From: Xanthobacteraceae bacterium
GTDB taxonomy: Bacteria > Pseudomonadota > Alphaproteobacteria > Rhizobiales > Xanthobacteraceae
Length of the DNA: 9,916 bases
Direction of reading: 5' to 3'
Assembly (NCBI GenBank): GCA_030043175.1
Contig: JASHYD010000279.1
Coordinates: 1 to 9,916 of the forward strand
The stretch's first letter is position 1, and each line of letters starts with the position of its first letter. Shown here piece by piece: positions 1 through 5,649 of this stretch. Below the pieces are notes generated by a model. That model searched no databases and was not told where the DNA came from. It saw nothing but the letters and a program-made list of their open reading frames with translations. Made by a program: the position numbers and the translations under genes.

Positions 1-1
1 T

Positions 2-958
2 TCACAGGCGATCACGGCGAACGGCGGCAAGGTATTGCGCGGCCCCGATCCGATCGCCGTCATGAAGGCGGTAAAGAATGATACCGAAATCGCCGGCAGC
101 AAAGCTGCTCATCGCCGCGACGGCGCCGCCGTCACAAACTTCCTCGCCTGGTTCGATCGCGCGGCGGCGGGCGGTGACCTCACGGAAATCGAAGCCGTCG
201 AGGCCCTCGAGACCTTCCGCCGCGACACCGGGCTGGTGCGCGACGTATCTTTCCCGACCATCTCTGGCGCGGGTCCGAACGGCGCCATCGTGCACTATCG
301 CGTCACCCGCAAGACCAACCGCAAGATCGTGCCCGGCGAGCTGTTTCTGATCGATTCCGGCGCGCAGTACGAGGACGGCACCACCGACATCACCCGCACC
401 GTCATCGTCGGCGATCCCAGCCCCGAGATGCGCGACCGTTTCACCCGCGTGCTCAAAGGCCACATTGCCATCGCTCGTGCAGTCTTTCCGGATGGCATCT
501 CCGGATCGCAGCTCGATAGCTTCGCGCGCACGCATCTGTGGGGAGCGGGGATCGATTTCGACCATGGCACCGGCCATGGCGTCGGCAGCTATCTCTCGGT
601 GCACGAGGGTCCCGCCCGCATCGCAAAGCTCGGCACCGAGCCCCTGCGACGCGGAATGATCCTTTCCAACGAACCGGGCTACTACAAGGCCGGGCACTAC
701 GGCATCCGCATCGAAAACCTTGTTCTGGTCGCCGAAGCGCCGGCGGTCGCGGGCGGCGAGAAGCCGCTCAATCGCTTTGAAACCCTGACCCTGGCGCCGA
801 TCGATCTTCGCCTTATTGACCGCCAACTGATGGCGGCGGACGAGATCGACTGGCTCGATGCTTATCACGCCGAAGTGCGCGAGACGTTGATGCCGCGGGT
901 GGCGGCCGATACGCGGGAGTGGCTCGCCGCCGCCACAGCACCGTTTAGGCGGGGCTAG
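2..958 (+). CDS. pepP: Aminopeptidase P family protein (M24 metallopeptidase), 3' part
   Basis: This enzyme removes an N-terminal residue that precedes proline, in the cytoplasm, using two metal ions. The reading frame is open from base 2, so the start lies upstream of the window; the TTG at 35 is inside the gene. The five pita-bread metal ligands sit in recognisable motifs: IDSGAQY, TTDITRT, HGTGHGVG, NEPGYY and GIRIEN. The stretch after about 780 (PIDLRLIDRQL, then WLDAYH and REWLAAA) matches the small M24 C-terminal domain of the roughly 600-residue eukaryote-like aminopeptidase P of Rhizobiales. The gene ends with TAG at 956-958. No frameshift is visible, so the gene looks intact in the part shown. 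The pepP symbol is used loosely; some relatives are annotated only as aminopeptidase P family protein. It seems to be the conserved chromosomal flank of the accessory region that follows. Confidence 0.93.
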   Translation, partial: SQAITANGGKVLRGPDPIAVMKAVKNDTEIAGSKAAHRRDGAAVTNFLAWFDRAAAGGDLTEIEAVEALETFRRDTGLVRDVSFPTISGAGPNGAIVHYRVTRKTNRKIVPGELFLIDSGAQYEDGTTDITRTVIVGDPSPEMRDRFTRVLKGHIAIARAVFPDGISGSQLDSFARTHLWGAGIDFDHGTGHGVGSYLSVHEGPARIAKLGTEPLRRGMILSNEPGYYKAGHYGIRIENLVLVAEAPAVAGGEKPLNRFETLTLAPIDLRLIDRQLMAADEIDWLDAYHAEVRETLMPRVAADTREWLAAATAPFRRG

Positions 959-1019
959 CGCCGGATTCGATCGATTGGAATTACGCTCGACCGCTGGCGC
1001 GACTTATAACTTGTAGAAG

Positions 1020-1037
1020 TACGCGCGTACGCGCGTA
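1020..1037. repeat. 18-bp perfect palindrome of CG-rich alternating bases
   Basis: TACGCGCGTACGCGCGTA reads the same on both strands and is also two tandem copies of an ACGCGCGT unit. It lies about 60 bases after the pepP stop codon. No T-run follows, so it is not a standard intrinsic terminator. It could be a protein-binding site or a transcription end signal of another kind; the sequence does not decide between these. Confidence 0.7.
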
Positions 1038-1099
1038 TGGTCGGCGCTGCGTACCGACACCGCTGCATTTTTGGCCGCACGCAAACAGCTTGAATAGGG

Positions 1100-1105
1100 T
1101 ATAAT
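1100..1105 (+). promoter_or_regulatory. Possible -10 element (TATAAT)
   Basis: A perfect TATAAT hexamer lies in an AT-rich patch about 50 bases upstream of the start codon at 1155. The best -35-like hexamer, TTGGCC at 1071-1076, would be 23 bases away, which is too far. The support is therefore the -10 match and its place before a gene start with a strong ribosome binding site. Confidence 0.35.
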
Positions 1106-1154
1106 CTTCAACTCGAACAATACTAATACTGAGTCTTTTCCCAGGAGGACGCCG

Positions 1155-1402
1155 ATGTATACGCGGGCAATAAAATCCGCAGGAGGTCCCTTGCGATTTC
1201 GGTTTACCTCGCCGGCGGTTTGAGTTTTTCGGCGACGACGCAGGGTGCGCCACCCAATTTCGCGCCTAACGCAAATATCGGGTGGTATGCCTACAATCGG
1301 CACGGATACAGACACTTGCTCTGTGCTGACGGAAGCGAAATCAGTGACTTAGCCCGACGGGCAATGCGGTTTGTCCCGAGACTGTCCCAATTCAATCATT
1401 GA
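1155..1402 (+). pseudogene. Frameshifted 5' fragment of a secreted protein gene
   Basis: An excellent Shine-Dalgarno sequence (AGGAGG, 1143-1148) sits six bases before ATG 1155. The frame opened by that ATG gives only 22 codons and stops at 1221-1223. From about 1172 the next frame instead encodes a basic stretch (KIRRRS), a hydrophobic run (LAISVYLAGGLSFSATTQG) and then a mature-type start, APPNFAPNANIGWYAYNR. Joining the two frames near the AAAA run at 1172-1175 restores a textbook Sec signal peptide, so a one-base gain or two-base loss there has probably broken the gene. Starts of the form PPNF-PNP-GW are familiar from exported hypothetical proteins of Bradyrhizobium, which is recollection rather than a search. 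The frame ends at 1402, and resemblance to anything known fades after about 1300, so the rest of the gene appears lost. Its 3' end overlaps the minus-strand gene beginning its stop region at 1349. Confidence 0.55.
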
Positions 1403-1644
1403 CCGGAGCCACTCGGAGACCGCCTCGGCGTCCTCGCCTCGCCCGCCAGGTCGCTGGGCAGGTTGGCCAGCTCCTCCGCGCTCAGGTCGTTCGGCACCTC
1501 CCCCAGATACGCGAGATCGAGGTAATTCTTCCGGTTCATTGGCACCCCGGCCATTGCCATCAGCGCGGACTCTACGTCGAGCCCATGCCGGCTGCGGGAT
1601 GATCCGATGTCCTGAAGCTGCCCGTGTTTCGGAATTTCGCGCAT
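1349..1644 (-). pseudogene. Small phage-operon-like protein gene, frameshifted by a 5-bp duplication
   Basis: The ATG at 1644 is two bases after the stop of the upstream minus-strand gene, with a GAGGGT ribosome binding site, so the two form an operon. The first 69 residues include an acidic stretch, YLDLAYLGEVPNDLSAEELA. The frame then degenerates into a PR/S-rich tail and stops at 1396. At 1432-1441 the plus strand carries CCTCG twice in tandem. Removing one copy rejoins the frame, so that DLAGE is followed by DAEAVSEWLRSMIELGQSRD, ending at the TAA 1349-1351. The rebuilt protein is 96 residues. I do not recognise the family; position and style suggest a phage or integrative-element accessory protein. 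The alternative is that the shorter 82-residue form is the real product, but its tail has the composition of out-of-frame GC-rich DNA. Confidence 0.6.
1432..1441. repeat. 5-bp tandem duplication (CCTCG x2)
   Basis: Two adjacent CCTCG units lie exactly where the minus-strand reading frame jumps. Deleting one unit restores a continuous acidic and helical protein sequence across the site. This is the likely slippage mutation that inactivated the gene at 1349-1644. Confidence 0.7.
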
Positions 1645-1646
1645 TG

Positions 1647-2075
1647 TCAGCCACCCTCTTCGGCGATTCGCTGAGCCTTCAAAACGGTTCTTCGCAAAAA
1701 CGCCAACTCGCTGTCGGTCAATTGCGTGAGATCGAACAGGGGCGCGTCCTTGTCGCCGGACACCTTCACGGCCGCCAGCCGTGGCCGTTTGTAGGGCATC
1801 ATATCGCGTATCACGCGGGCAGCCTTGTCGAGTAGATCGTCAACAAGGCTCATGTTCGGCTTGTCGCGGCTCTGTTCAGTGCGCGCACGTTCAAGGAACG
1901 TCTTGGCGATGATTTCCAGCTGATCGTAGGGATCGAACTCGGGCGCCCTTGTCGCCACTTGAGCCTTCATGCGGCCGATCGACAGCTTGTTCAGGCTGCC
2001 CTTCTGGCGGCCGCCTCGACGCTCGCCCGGTTTTGATCCGCCGCGAATCGAGGCCGATCTTGACTTCCAGATCAT
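1647..2075 (-). CDS. Small DNA-packaging-like hypothetical protein with a G-R-x-K-G-S-x-N-K motif
   Basis: The 142-residue product begins with a basic segment containing KPGERRGGRQKGSLNK. This matches the GRPKGSKNK-type N-terminus of phage-derived hypothetical proteins common in Rhizobiales (DUF5681-like, terminase-small-subunit-like). The middle, residues 40-90, is helical and charged. The C-terminal part (PYKRPRLAAVKVSG, then FDLTQLTDSELAFLRR) is also typical of these proteins, where a PY.HPKLA..E stretch precedes a variable acidic tail. DNA binding is inferred from the basic motif and the family. ATG 2075 is chosen because no ATG or GTG occurs earlier in convincing sequence, although the frame is open back to 2381 and no good Shine-Dalgarno sequence precedes 2075. 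It leads an operon with the frameshifted gene two bases downstream and is divergent from the TIR gene. Confidence 0.65.
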   Translation of the reverse strand: MIWKSRSASIRGGSKPGERRGGRQKGSLNKLSIGRMKAQVATRAPEFDPYDQLEIIAKTFLERARTEQSRDKPNMSLVDDLLDKAARVIRDMMPYKRPRLAAVKVSGDKDAPLFDLTQLTDSELAFLRRTVLKAQRIAEEGG

Positions 2076-2198
2076 CCGCGGCGATCGCAATAGGGCCCTG
2101 ACGGAGGGGAACGAGGAGGCCAAGAAGCAGAAGCCAGCGACCTCCACGGCCACTTGAGTGTTCTCCGGTAACTTGACCTTCGTTGGGACGAAGACGGG

Positions 2199-2369
2199 AT
2201 GACGCCACGGACAGTCGAGATTTCGTTCTGGCCGAACGAAGGTCGTGTCGCCGGAAGTCAGCCGGATTTGACCGGAGTCGGTGAGCTCGTCAGCCAGACC
2301 TACCCATCGAAGGTGGCTTTGAGGCGTGCACAAGCCCCGAGGCTGGCGCGGCCTGCGATCTTGACGTGA
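2199..2369 (+). CDS. Short ORF (56 codons) coupled to the TIR gene
   Basis: ATG 2199 opens a 56-residue frame that ends at TGA 2367-2369. The GTG start of the next gene at 2366 overlaps that stop as GTGA, the classic arrangement for translational coupling. Third codon positions are mostly G or C, as in real genes here. The product starts MTPRTVEISFWPNEG and ends with a basic RRAQAPRLARPAILT segment; I recognise no family. It could be a small partner of the TIR protein, a leader ORF, or the eroded 3' end of a longer gene, since the frame reaches back only to a TAA at 2169-2171. The minus strand is also open here, so coding is likely but not proven. Confidence 0.4.
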   Translation: MTPRTVEISFWPNEGRVAGSQPDLTGVGELVSQTYPSKVALRRAQAPRLARPAILT

Positions 2370-3496
2370 CTTTCGCACCAACTGCGGCTCCGGGCGCAGA
2401 CGCCTTCCGGAAAGCCGTCGTTCGCCTGGAGGGTGAGATTGGCTTCCAGGCGCTATGGGGTACGGCTGCGCGGGAGGACCGATCCGCGTGGTCCTACCTG
2501 ACGCCTCGGATTCAGGACGTCCGGCTGCCGTCAGGCAAACCGCTGGCGTTCAATTTACCAATGGCATCCATCGCGCGCCGGTTGTTCGACCAGGCCGGTG
2601 TTCGCGATGCGACCTTCAGCTATTGTGTCAAGCTCGTGCATGCAGTTCCGAACCCGGATCGGGTCCGCCCTCTGATCCCGGCCCTCGCTGAGGTGCAGCA
2701 GGGCGGGACCAGCATGCGCAGCCTCGCTACCGGCCTTCGGGACGTCCTGGCGCTCGCGCGCCGGGAGGGATGGCATGCCATCGAATCCTTCGGGACATCG
2801 GACACAAACGGAGATATCAGAGCGTGGCTCGAGGAAGCTGTCATTCAAAATGTGACCGACGCGGTACCCATCCTGCGCCGCGACATGATCGACTTGCGCT
2901 GGCTCCCGCGCAACGACGCCTCGGTCGAGGCCGATGATCTCGACAGCTTCGCACTCAGCTTGCGGCCGCGTGACTACGCACAGACGGCAATCGACAGCTC
3001 GTCGGGTCAGCCTCAGCCTGTTCGTCGGCCGCCGGCGTTTTCTCACGTGCGGACGCAGCCCCCGACCAAGACTGGGCCTTACGTCTTCCTCAGCTACGCC
3101 CAAAAGAATCGGGATTTCGCAGACGCCGTCATGCAATTCCTCACCTCAGCCGGCGTAAGCTTCTGGTGGGATGACAGCATGCAGCCGGGCTGAGGCACTC
3201 GAAGAGAGAATCAATGCAACGTTCTGATGGCCTGCCTCTCTGCAGATTATCAGAATAGCAAATATTGCCGGCGCGAGCTCAAGTTTGCTGACCTTCTGGG
3301 TAAGCAAATTCTTCCCATCGCCCGCGATCCAGTGACCTGGAGCGACGGTCTGCGACTCATGTTTCAAGACCTACAGATCCTGGCACTGAACTCCGACCAG
3401 AGCTGGGGCAGGCTTCGCGACAGTCTCGCCAACGTGGCGGCCGATGTATTTCGTTCTGTGACAGTCGACCGCTTAGCGCACAGCCCGCGTCCGTGA
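2366..3496 (+). pseudogene. TIR-domain protein with unknown N-terminal domain, interrupted in the TIR domain
   Basis: The first open segment gives 275 residues: an unrecognised, apparently globular domain (about 10-205), a P/Q/R-rich linker (207-236), then the start of a TIR domain with YVFLSYAQKNRDFADAV and the WWDDSMQPG loop. A TGA at 3191-3193 stops it. Bases 3192-3215 in another frame encode EALEERIN, which fits the TIR helix expected next. From about 3213 the original frame resumes as CNVLMACLSADY, SKYCRREL and KQILPI, with the E of the SxYCxxEL motif (codon 3275-3277) at the position of the NADase catalytic glutamate. It ends at TGA 3494-3496. The spacing from PG to the next strand is about five residues short of a normal TIR. 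Two small indels, net deletion, therefore probably killed a TIR NADase-type gene. Bacterial TIR proteins act mainly as NAD-cleaving anti-phage effectors, so a defence role is inferred. A sequencing error is the main alternative to decay. Confidence 0.75.
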
Positions 3497-3669
3497 GCTA
3501 ACACGGCCCGCGGCGGCTTTGCACGATCCCTCGCGTTGATGGACGACTCGATCGTCGCCGTCGCCCCCGCTCTGAGCTCGAAAAGGTGCGTCATGCCTCA
3601 TTCTCTGAGAAGCGAAACAGCTTGGTTCCGCGACGGTTGAGTGGGGTGGCCATCGACTACCTGTGATAC

Positions 3670-3706
3670 GAAACGTCGGATATGGCAAGTCTTTATCCGA
3701 CATTTC
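3670..3706. repeat. Inverted repeat, 13-bp arms (12 of 13 match), 11-base spacer
   Basis: GAAACGTCGGATA at 3670-3682 is mirrored by TATCCGACATTTC at 3694-3706 with one mismatch, around the spacer 3683-3693. No T-run follows on either strand, so a terminator is unlikely. An operator for a dimeric regulator or a relic of mobile-element ends would both fit. Confidence 0.65.
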
Positions 3707-3913
3707 ACATCAAAGCCGAAACAATCACCTCATGCTTATGTCGTCCACAGCGTCACACATTGAAGCCCTTGTCGCGAGCAATGCTTCTGCGATGCTTCGT
3801 TCTGGAGTAACGAACGAGGTACTCAGCGCTTTCCAAACGACGAACGTCTAAGTGTGTAAGCCTTGCGAGCGGATAACTTCAACTCAACAGCCTCATATCT
3901 CACAATAGTCCAT

Positions 3914-3944
3914 AGACGCGTCTGACATTTTGTCAGACGCGTCT
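3914..3944. repeat. Perfect 14-bp inverted repeat with 3-base loop, made of two palindromes
   Basis: AGACGCGTCTGACA (3914-3927), loop TTT, TGTCAGACGCGTCT (3931-3944) forms a perfect hairpin. Each arm also carries the self-complementary decamer AGACGCGTCT. The local DNA is AT-rich and gene-free. There is no T-tail and no gene ending close by, which argues against an ordinary terminator. The nested symmetry fits a protein-binding, recombination or replication-type site. Confidence 0.8.
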
Positions 3945-4225
3945 GCTACGAGCAATCTTACAACCAGCAATTCTAAAAGTAGGTTGGGGCGCGGTTCTAT
4001 TCGATTTTCTGGGTCTGGAGCAGTTCCGAGGGAATCGTGAAGGTGGTTAGGGCTTCGAGGAGGGCCGAACCCCTCCGAATCGGGCGCTAAGCGGTATCAT
4101 TTTAGATTGTAGGCGATTGAAGCAGTCTTCGGCAATTTCCCGTGTTGGCGCTTAGGCGCTGTGCCCATCAGATCCCGTCGGCACAGCAGCTCCCGAAGGT
4201 ACTACGAACCGAAGTGGCCTTATTA

Positions 4226-4651
4226 TTAGACAGTGATCACCGCGCCTGAAGCCGCGGCCGTCAGTGCGATGCGAGCGGGTCGCAGCACAGCAATCGCGCC
4301 CAATTCAGCAAAATCATCGATGATGCTGTCCATATCATCACCTCGGTCTCCACTTTCGTTACGGGCAGCAATTGTTAGCTTGCTTTGGGCTTCGCGGTTC
4401 CTGGCAATGATTGCTCTGACCTCGGATAGCGCCTTTCCTCGATCGAAGGGAATTGGTGCGCGCTTCTTGTCTTCGGCGATTTGCTGCCGAATCAAGGCAA
4501 GACGCTTTCGACCCACGGTCTGCTTAGCCCGTTCGAAGGCCAGTCGGCCGGCGGCTCCGACTGCGCCAACATCAACTCCCTCCTTTTGCGCCTCAAGAAG
4601 AAGCTCTCCATCGGATATCGAAAAAAGCTCGTCAATCACGAAATCGTCCAT
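4226..4651 (-). CDS. Antitoxin-like small protein of the type found beside ImmA/IrrE or XRE genes
   Basis: The ATG at 4651 has a good ribosome binding site (AGAAGG, about eight bases upstream) and gives 141 residues. The core reads SDGELLLEAQKEGVD (12-26), a helical RLAFERAKQTVGRKRLALIR region (36-55), then EVRAIIARN and KLTIAARN (78-98), and an acidic DDMDSIIDDFAELGAI ending at 120. This order resembles a family of small proteins encoded next to metallopeptidase or XRE-type regulators in Proteobacteria, usually ending near LG-hydrophobic. That is recognition by eye. Residues 121-141 look like read-through past a lost stop, and no partner gene follows within the 725 bases downstream. It may therefore be an orphan. 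Its start codon lies within a few bases of where the plus-strand phospholipase fragment begins, suggesting a recombination junction near 4652. The plus-strand frame over the same bases is S/A/R-rich shadow sequence. Confidence 0.55.
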   Translation of the reverse strand: MDDFVIDELFSISDGELLLEAQKEGVDVGAVGAAGRLAFERAKQTVGRKRLALIRQQIAEDKKRAPIPFDRGKALSEVRAIIARNREAQSKLTIAARNESGDRGDDMDSIIDDFAELGAIAVLRPARIALTAAASGAVITV

Positions 4652-4654
4652 TCG

Positions 4655-4924
4655 GGCGACCTTCTGCGCGGCCTTCCTGTCGTTGTCCGCACTATGCGGG
4701 CTCAGTCGCTCGCCGCGACGAACCAGGCGCGTCTGCTGCTCGGACCGCAGAACGTGGTACGAATCGATCCGACACTGGTTGGGGCGCCTATCGAACTCGA
4801 CGATTATCGGCGCGCTATGGACGAATTGCTGCCCGCCGCCGCTTCGGCCGTAGCTGCATACCGAGATCGGGTGCTGGAAATGTTCATGACCAAGAAGGTC
4901 GAACGATTCATTCCAGTTCCGTAG
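4655..4924 (+). pseudogene. C-terminal fragment of a patatin-like phospholipase
   Basis: From about 4655 to the TAG at 4922-4924 the plus strand encodes 89 residues with a clear protein-like pattern. There is a RAQSLAATNQARLLLG helix, NVVRIDPTL, then a GAPIELDDYRRAMDELLPAA segment and an FIPVP end. This order (RAQ..NQ..LLG, R.DP, I.LDD...A...L...A) matches the C-terminal end of bacterial patatin-like phospholipases, recalled from the family rather than searched. The Ser-Asp catalytic core with GXSXG would lie upstream, but there the plus strand is antisense to the minus-strand gene at 4226-4651, so the N-terminal two thirds are missing. Patatins serve in lipid turnover and also as membrane-degrading anti-phage effectors such as CapV; which kind this was cannot be told from the tail. 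Confidence 0.5.
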
Positions 4925-4992
4925 CCCTCCGTTCTTCCACGTCGTTTGAATACCATGTTCGCCCTGGCAGGGGCGTCGGATGGTCGCAAGGG

Positions 4993-5298
4993 TCAAATCT
5001 GATGATCCACGGGCCCTGTCAGGCACACGGTTATTCCTGTTGTTGGTTGACAGCGACCGGCGTCAGTGTGCGATTCGGGTTGACGATGATCAACGAGGTC
5101 GTCCTCGGCCAGCACAATCAAAGTTGGCGCAATGCAGAGGTCCGCGGCTGCACTGAGCCGATGGGAGCCCTCAATTGCCATGTAGTGATCACCGCAATCA
5201 ACGACTCGCACGGGTGGAAGGCGTTTAAGCCTCACTGCCTTCATGGCGTCGAGTTTTCTTTCGTCGTAAGCTAGGTGGATTGCGTGAAGGCGTTGCAT
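4993..5298 (-). CDS. Stand-alone ParB/Srx-like fold protein
   Basis: ATG 5298 is preceded by GAGGA seven bases upstream. The 101-residue product has the compact ParB N-terminal pattern: KAVRLKRLPPVRVV (20-33), a GDHYMAIEGSHRLSAAAD stretch (36-53) carrying the EGSHR box, then the strand APTLIVLAEDDLV (57-69). Proteins of this size and form are common on rhizobial chromosomes and plasmids and lack the DNA-binding and dimer domains of true ParB, so plasmid partition is not implied. In the wider family this fold binds or hydrolyses nucleotides, so an enzymatic or regulatory role is possible. After residue 70 the sequence (HRQPESHTDAGRCQ) no longer looks like the family, which hints at a frameshifted 3' end. 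It faces hipB across a 350-base gap and may be expressed on its own. Confidence 0.65.
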   Translation of the reverse strand: MQRLHAIHLAYDERKLDAMKAVRLKRLPPVRVVDCGDHYMAIEGSHRLSAAADLCIAPTLIVLAEDDLVDHRQPESHTDAGRCQPTTGITVCLTGPVDHQI

Positions 5299-5565
5299 CG
5301 TCTGTCCTCATCCGGGCTGCGGCGCGTGTGCCGCGAGCGGCCACCCTGCCGACGTGCCATTCCTCCAATGAAATCCCGCCGTCCCGTTATTGATTCCGCC
5401 CCATCGATTTGAGGCCTGGAGCACCCCAAGGCAGCATGGCTCTCAGAGCTATTGGGTCGCGGGAAGCGTAGACGGCATTGCGCATAACACACTGCTGATG
5501 CTTGCATTTTTAGCTGCGGCAGCCTGTCCCATATATGCATCGTAAGGCCGTAAATGTTCTACCTA
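5299..5565. other. Intergenic region between parB-like gene and hipB promoter
   Basis: No gene is supported on either strand; the minus-strand frame through here is arginine- and serine-rich with no motif. It contains TTATTGATTCC at 5387-5397, an exact 11-base copy of a sequence in the hip promoter at 5577-5587. It must hold the promoter of the minus-strand ParB-like gene. Confidence 0.5.
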
Positions 5566-5632
5566 TAGATCGGGCTTATTGATTCCTTAGTCTTTTGTTC
5601 TATATATAAGACGCTTAGGCTGTCCTGATCTA
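5566..5632 (+). promoter_or_regulatory. hipBA promoter with candidate operator repeats
   Basis: A -35-like TTGATT (5579-5584) and a -10-like TATATA (5601-5606) are separated by 16 bases in an AT-rich patch 44 bases before the hipB start. The hexamers are flanked by an inverted repeat: TAGATCGGG at 5566-5574 and CCTGATCTA at 5624-5632 (8 of 9 match). TATTGAT occurs at 5578-5584 and again at 5631-5637. HipB-type antitoxins bind paired palindromes over their own promoter and repress the operon, so these repeats are reasonable operator candidates. Their spacing is larger than in the E. coli TATCC-N8-GGATA sites. Confidence 0.45.
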
Positions 5633-5649
5633 TTGATGAGACAAAACAC

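Larger units (their letters stand above)
3497..4225. other. Gene-poor stretch with two large inverted repeats
   Basis: I see no convincing gene here. A weak plus-strand frame from GTG 3663 to TAA 3851 (62 codons, product ending LSAFQTTNV) lacks a ribosome binding site and begins inside an inverted repeat. From about 3660 the base composition is clearly more AT-rich than in the TIR gene or pepP, suggesting DNA of other origin. A weaker bulged stem lies at 4053-4079 (GGAGGG against CCCTCC). The two strong inverted repeats are listed separately. Confidence 0.6.

Noticed and set aside
2..868. 288-codon minus-strand open frame opposite pepP
   Set aside because: It is exactly antisense to a well-supported aminopeptidase with all metal ligands; long antisense frames are common in GC-rich DNA and this one shows no motif.
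2076..2381. N-terminal extension of the minus-strand packaging-like gene back to TTG 2381
   Set aside because: The extra 102 residues do not resemble the family, which begins just before the basic GRQKGS motif, and they overlap the coupled ORF and TIR gene start on the other strand.
2555..3136. 193-codon minus-strand frame opposite the TIR gene
   Set aside because: The plus strand carries a recognisable TIR start at its end; the minus frame has shadow composition and no motif.
4233..4853. 206-codon plus-strand frame
   Set aside because: It is S-, R- and A-rich and antisense to the antitoxin-like gene; the real plus-strand sequence after 4655 is in a different frame.
5002..5274. 90-codon plus-strand frame
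   Set aside because: It is antisense to the ParB-like gene, which has a recognisable EGSHR box and ribosome binding site.
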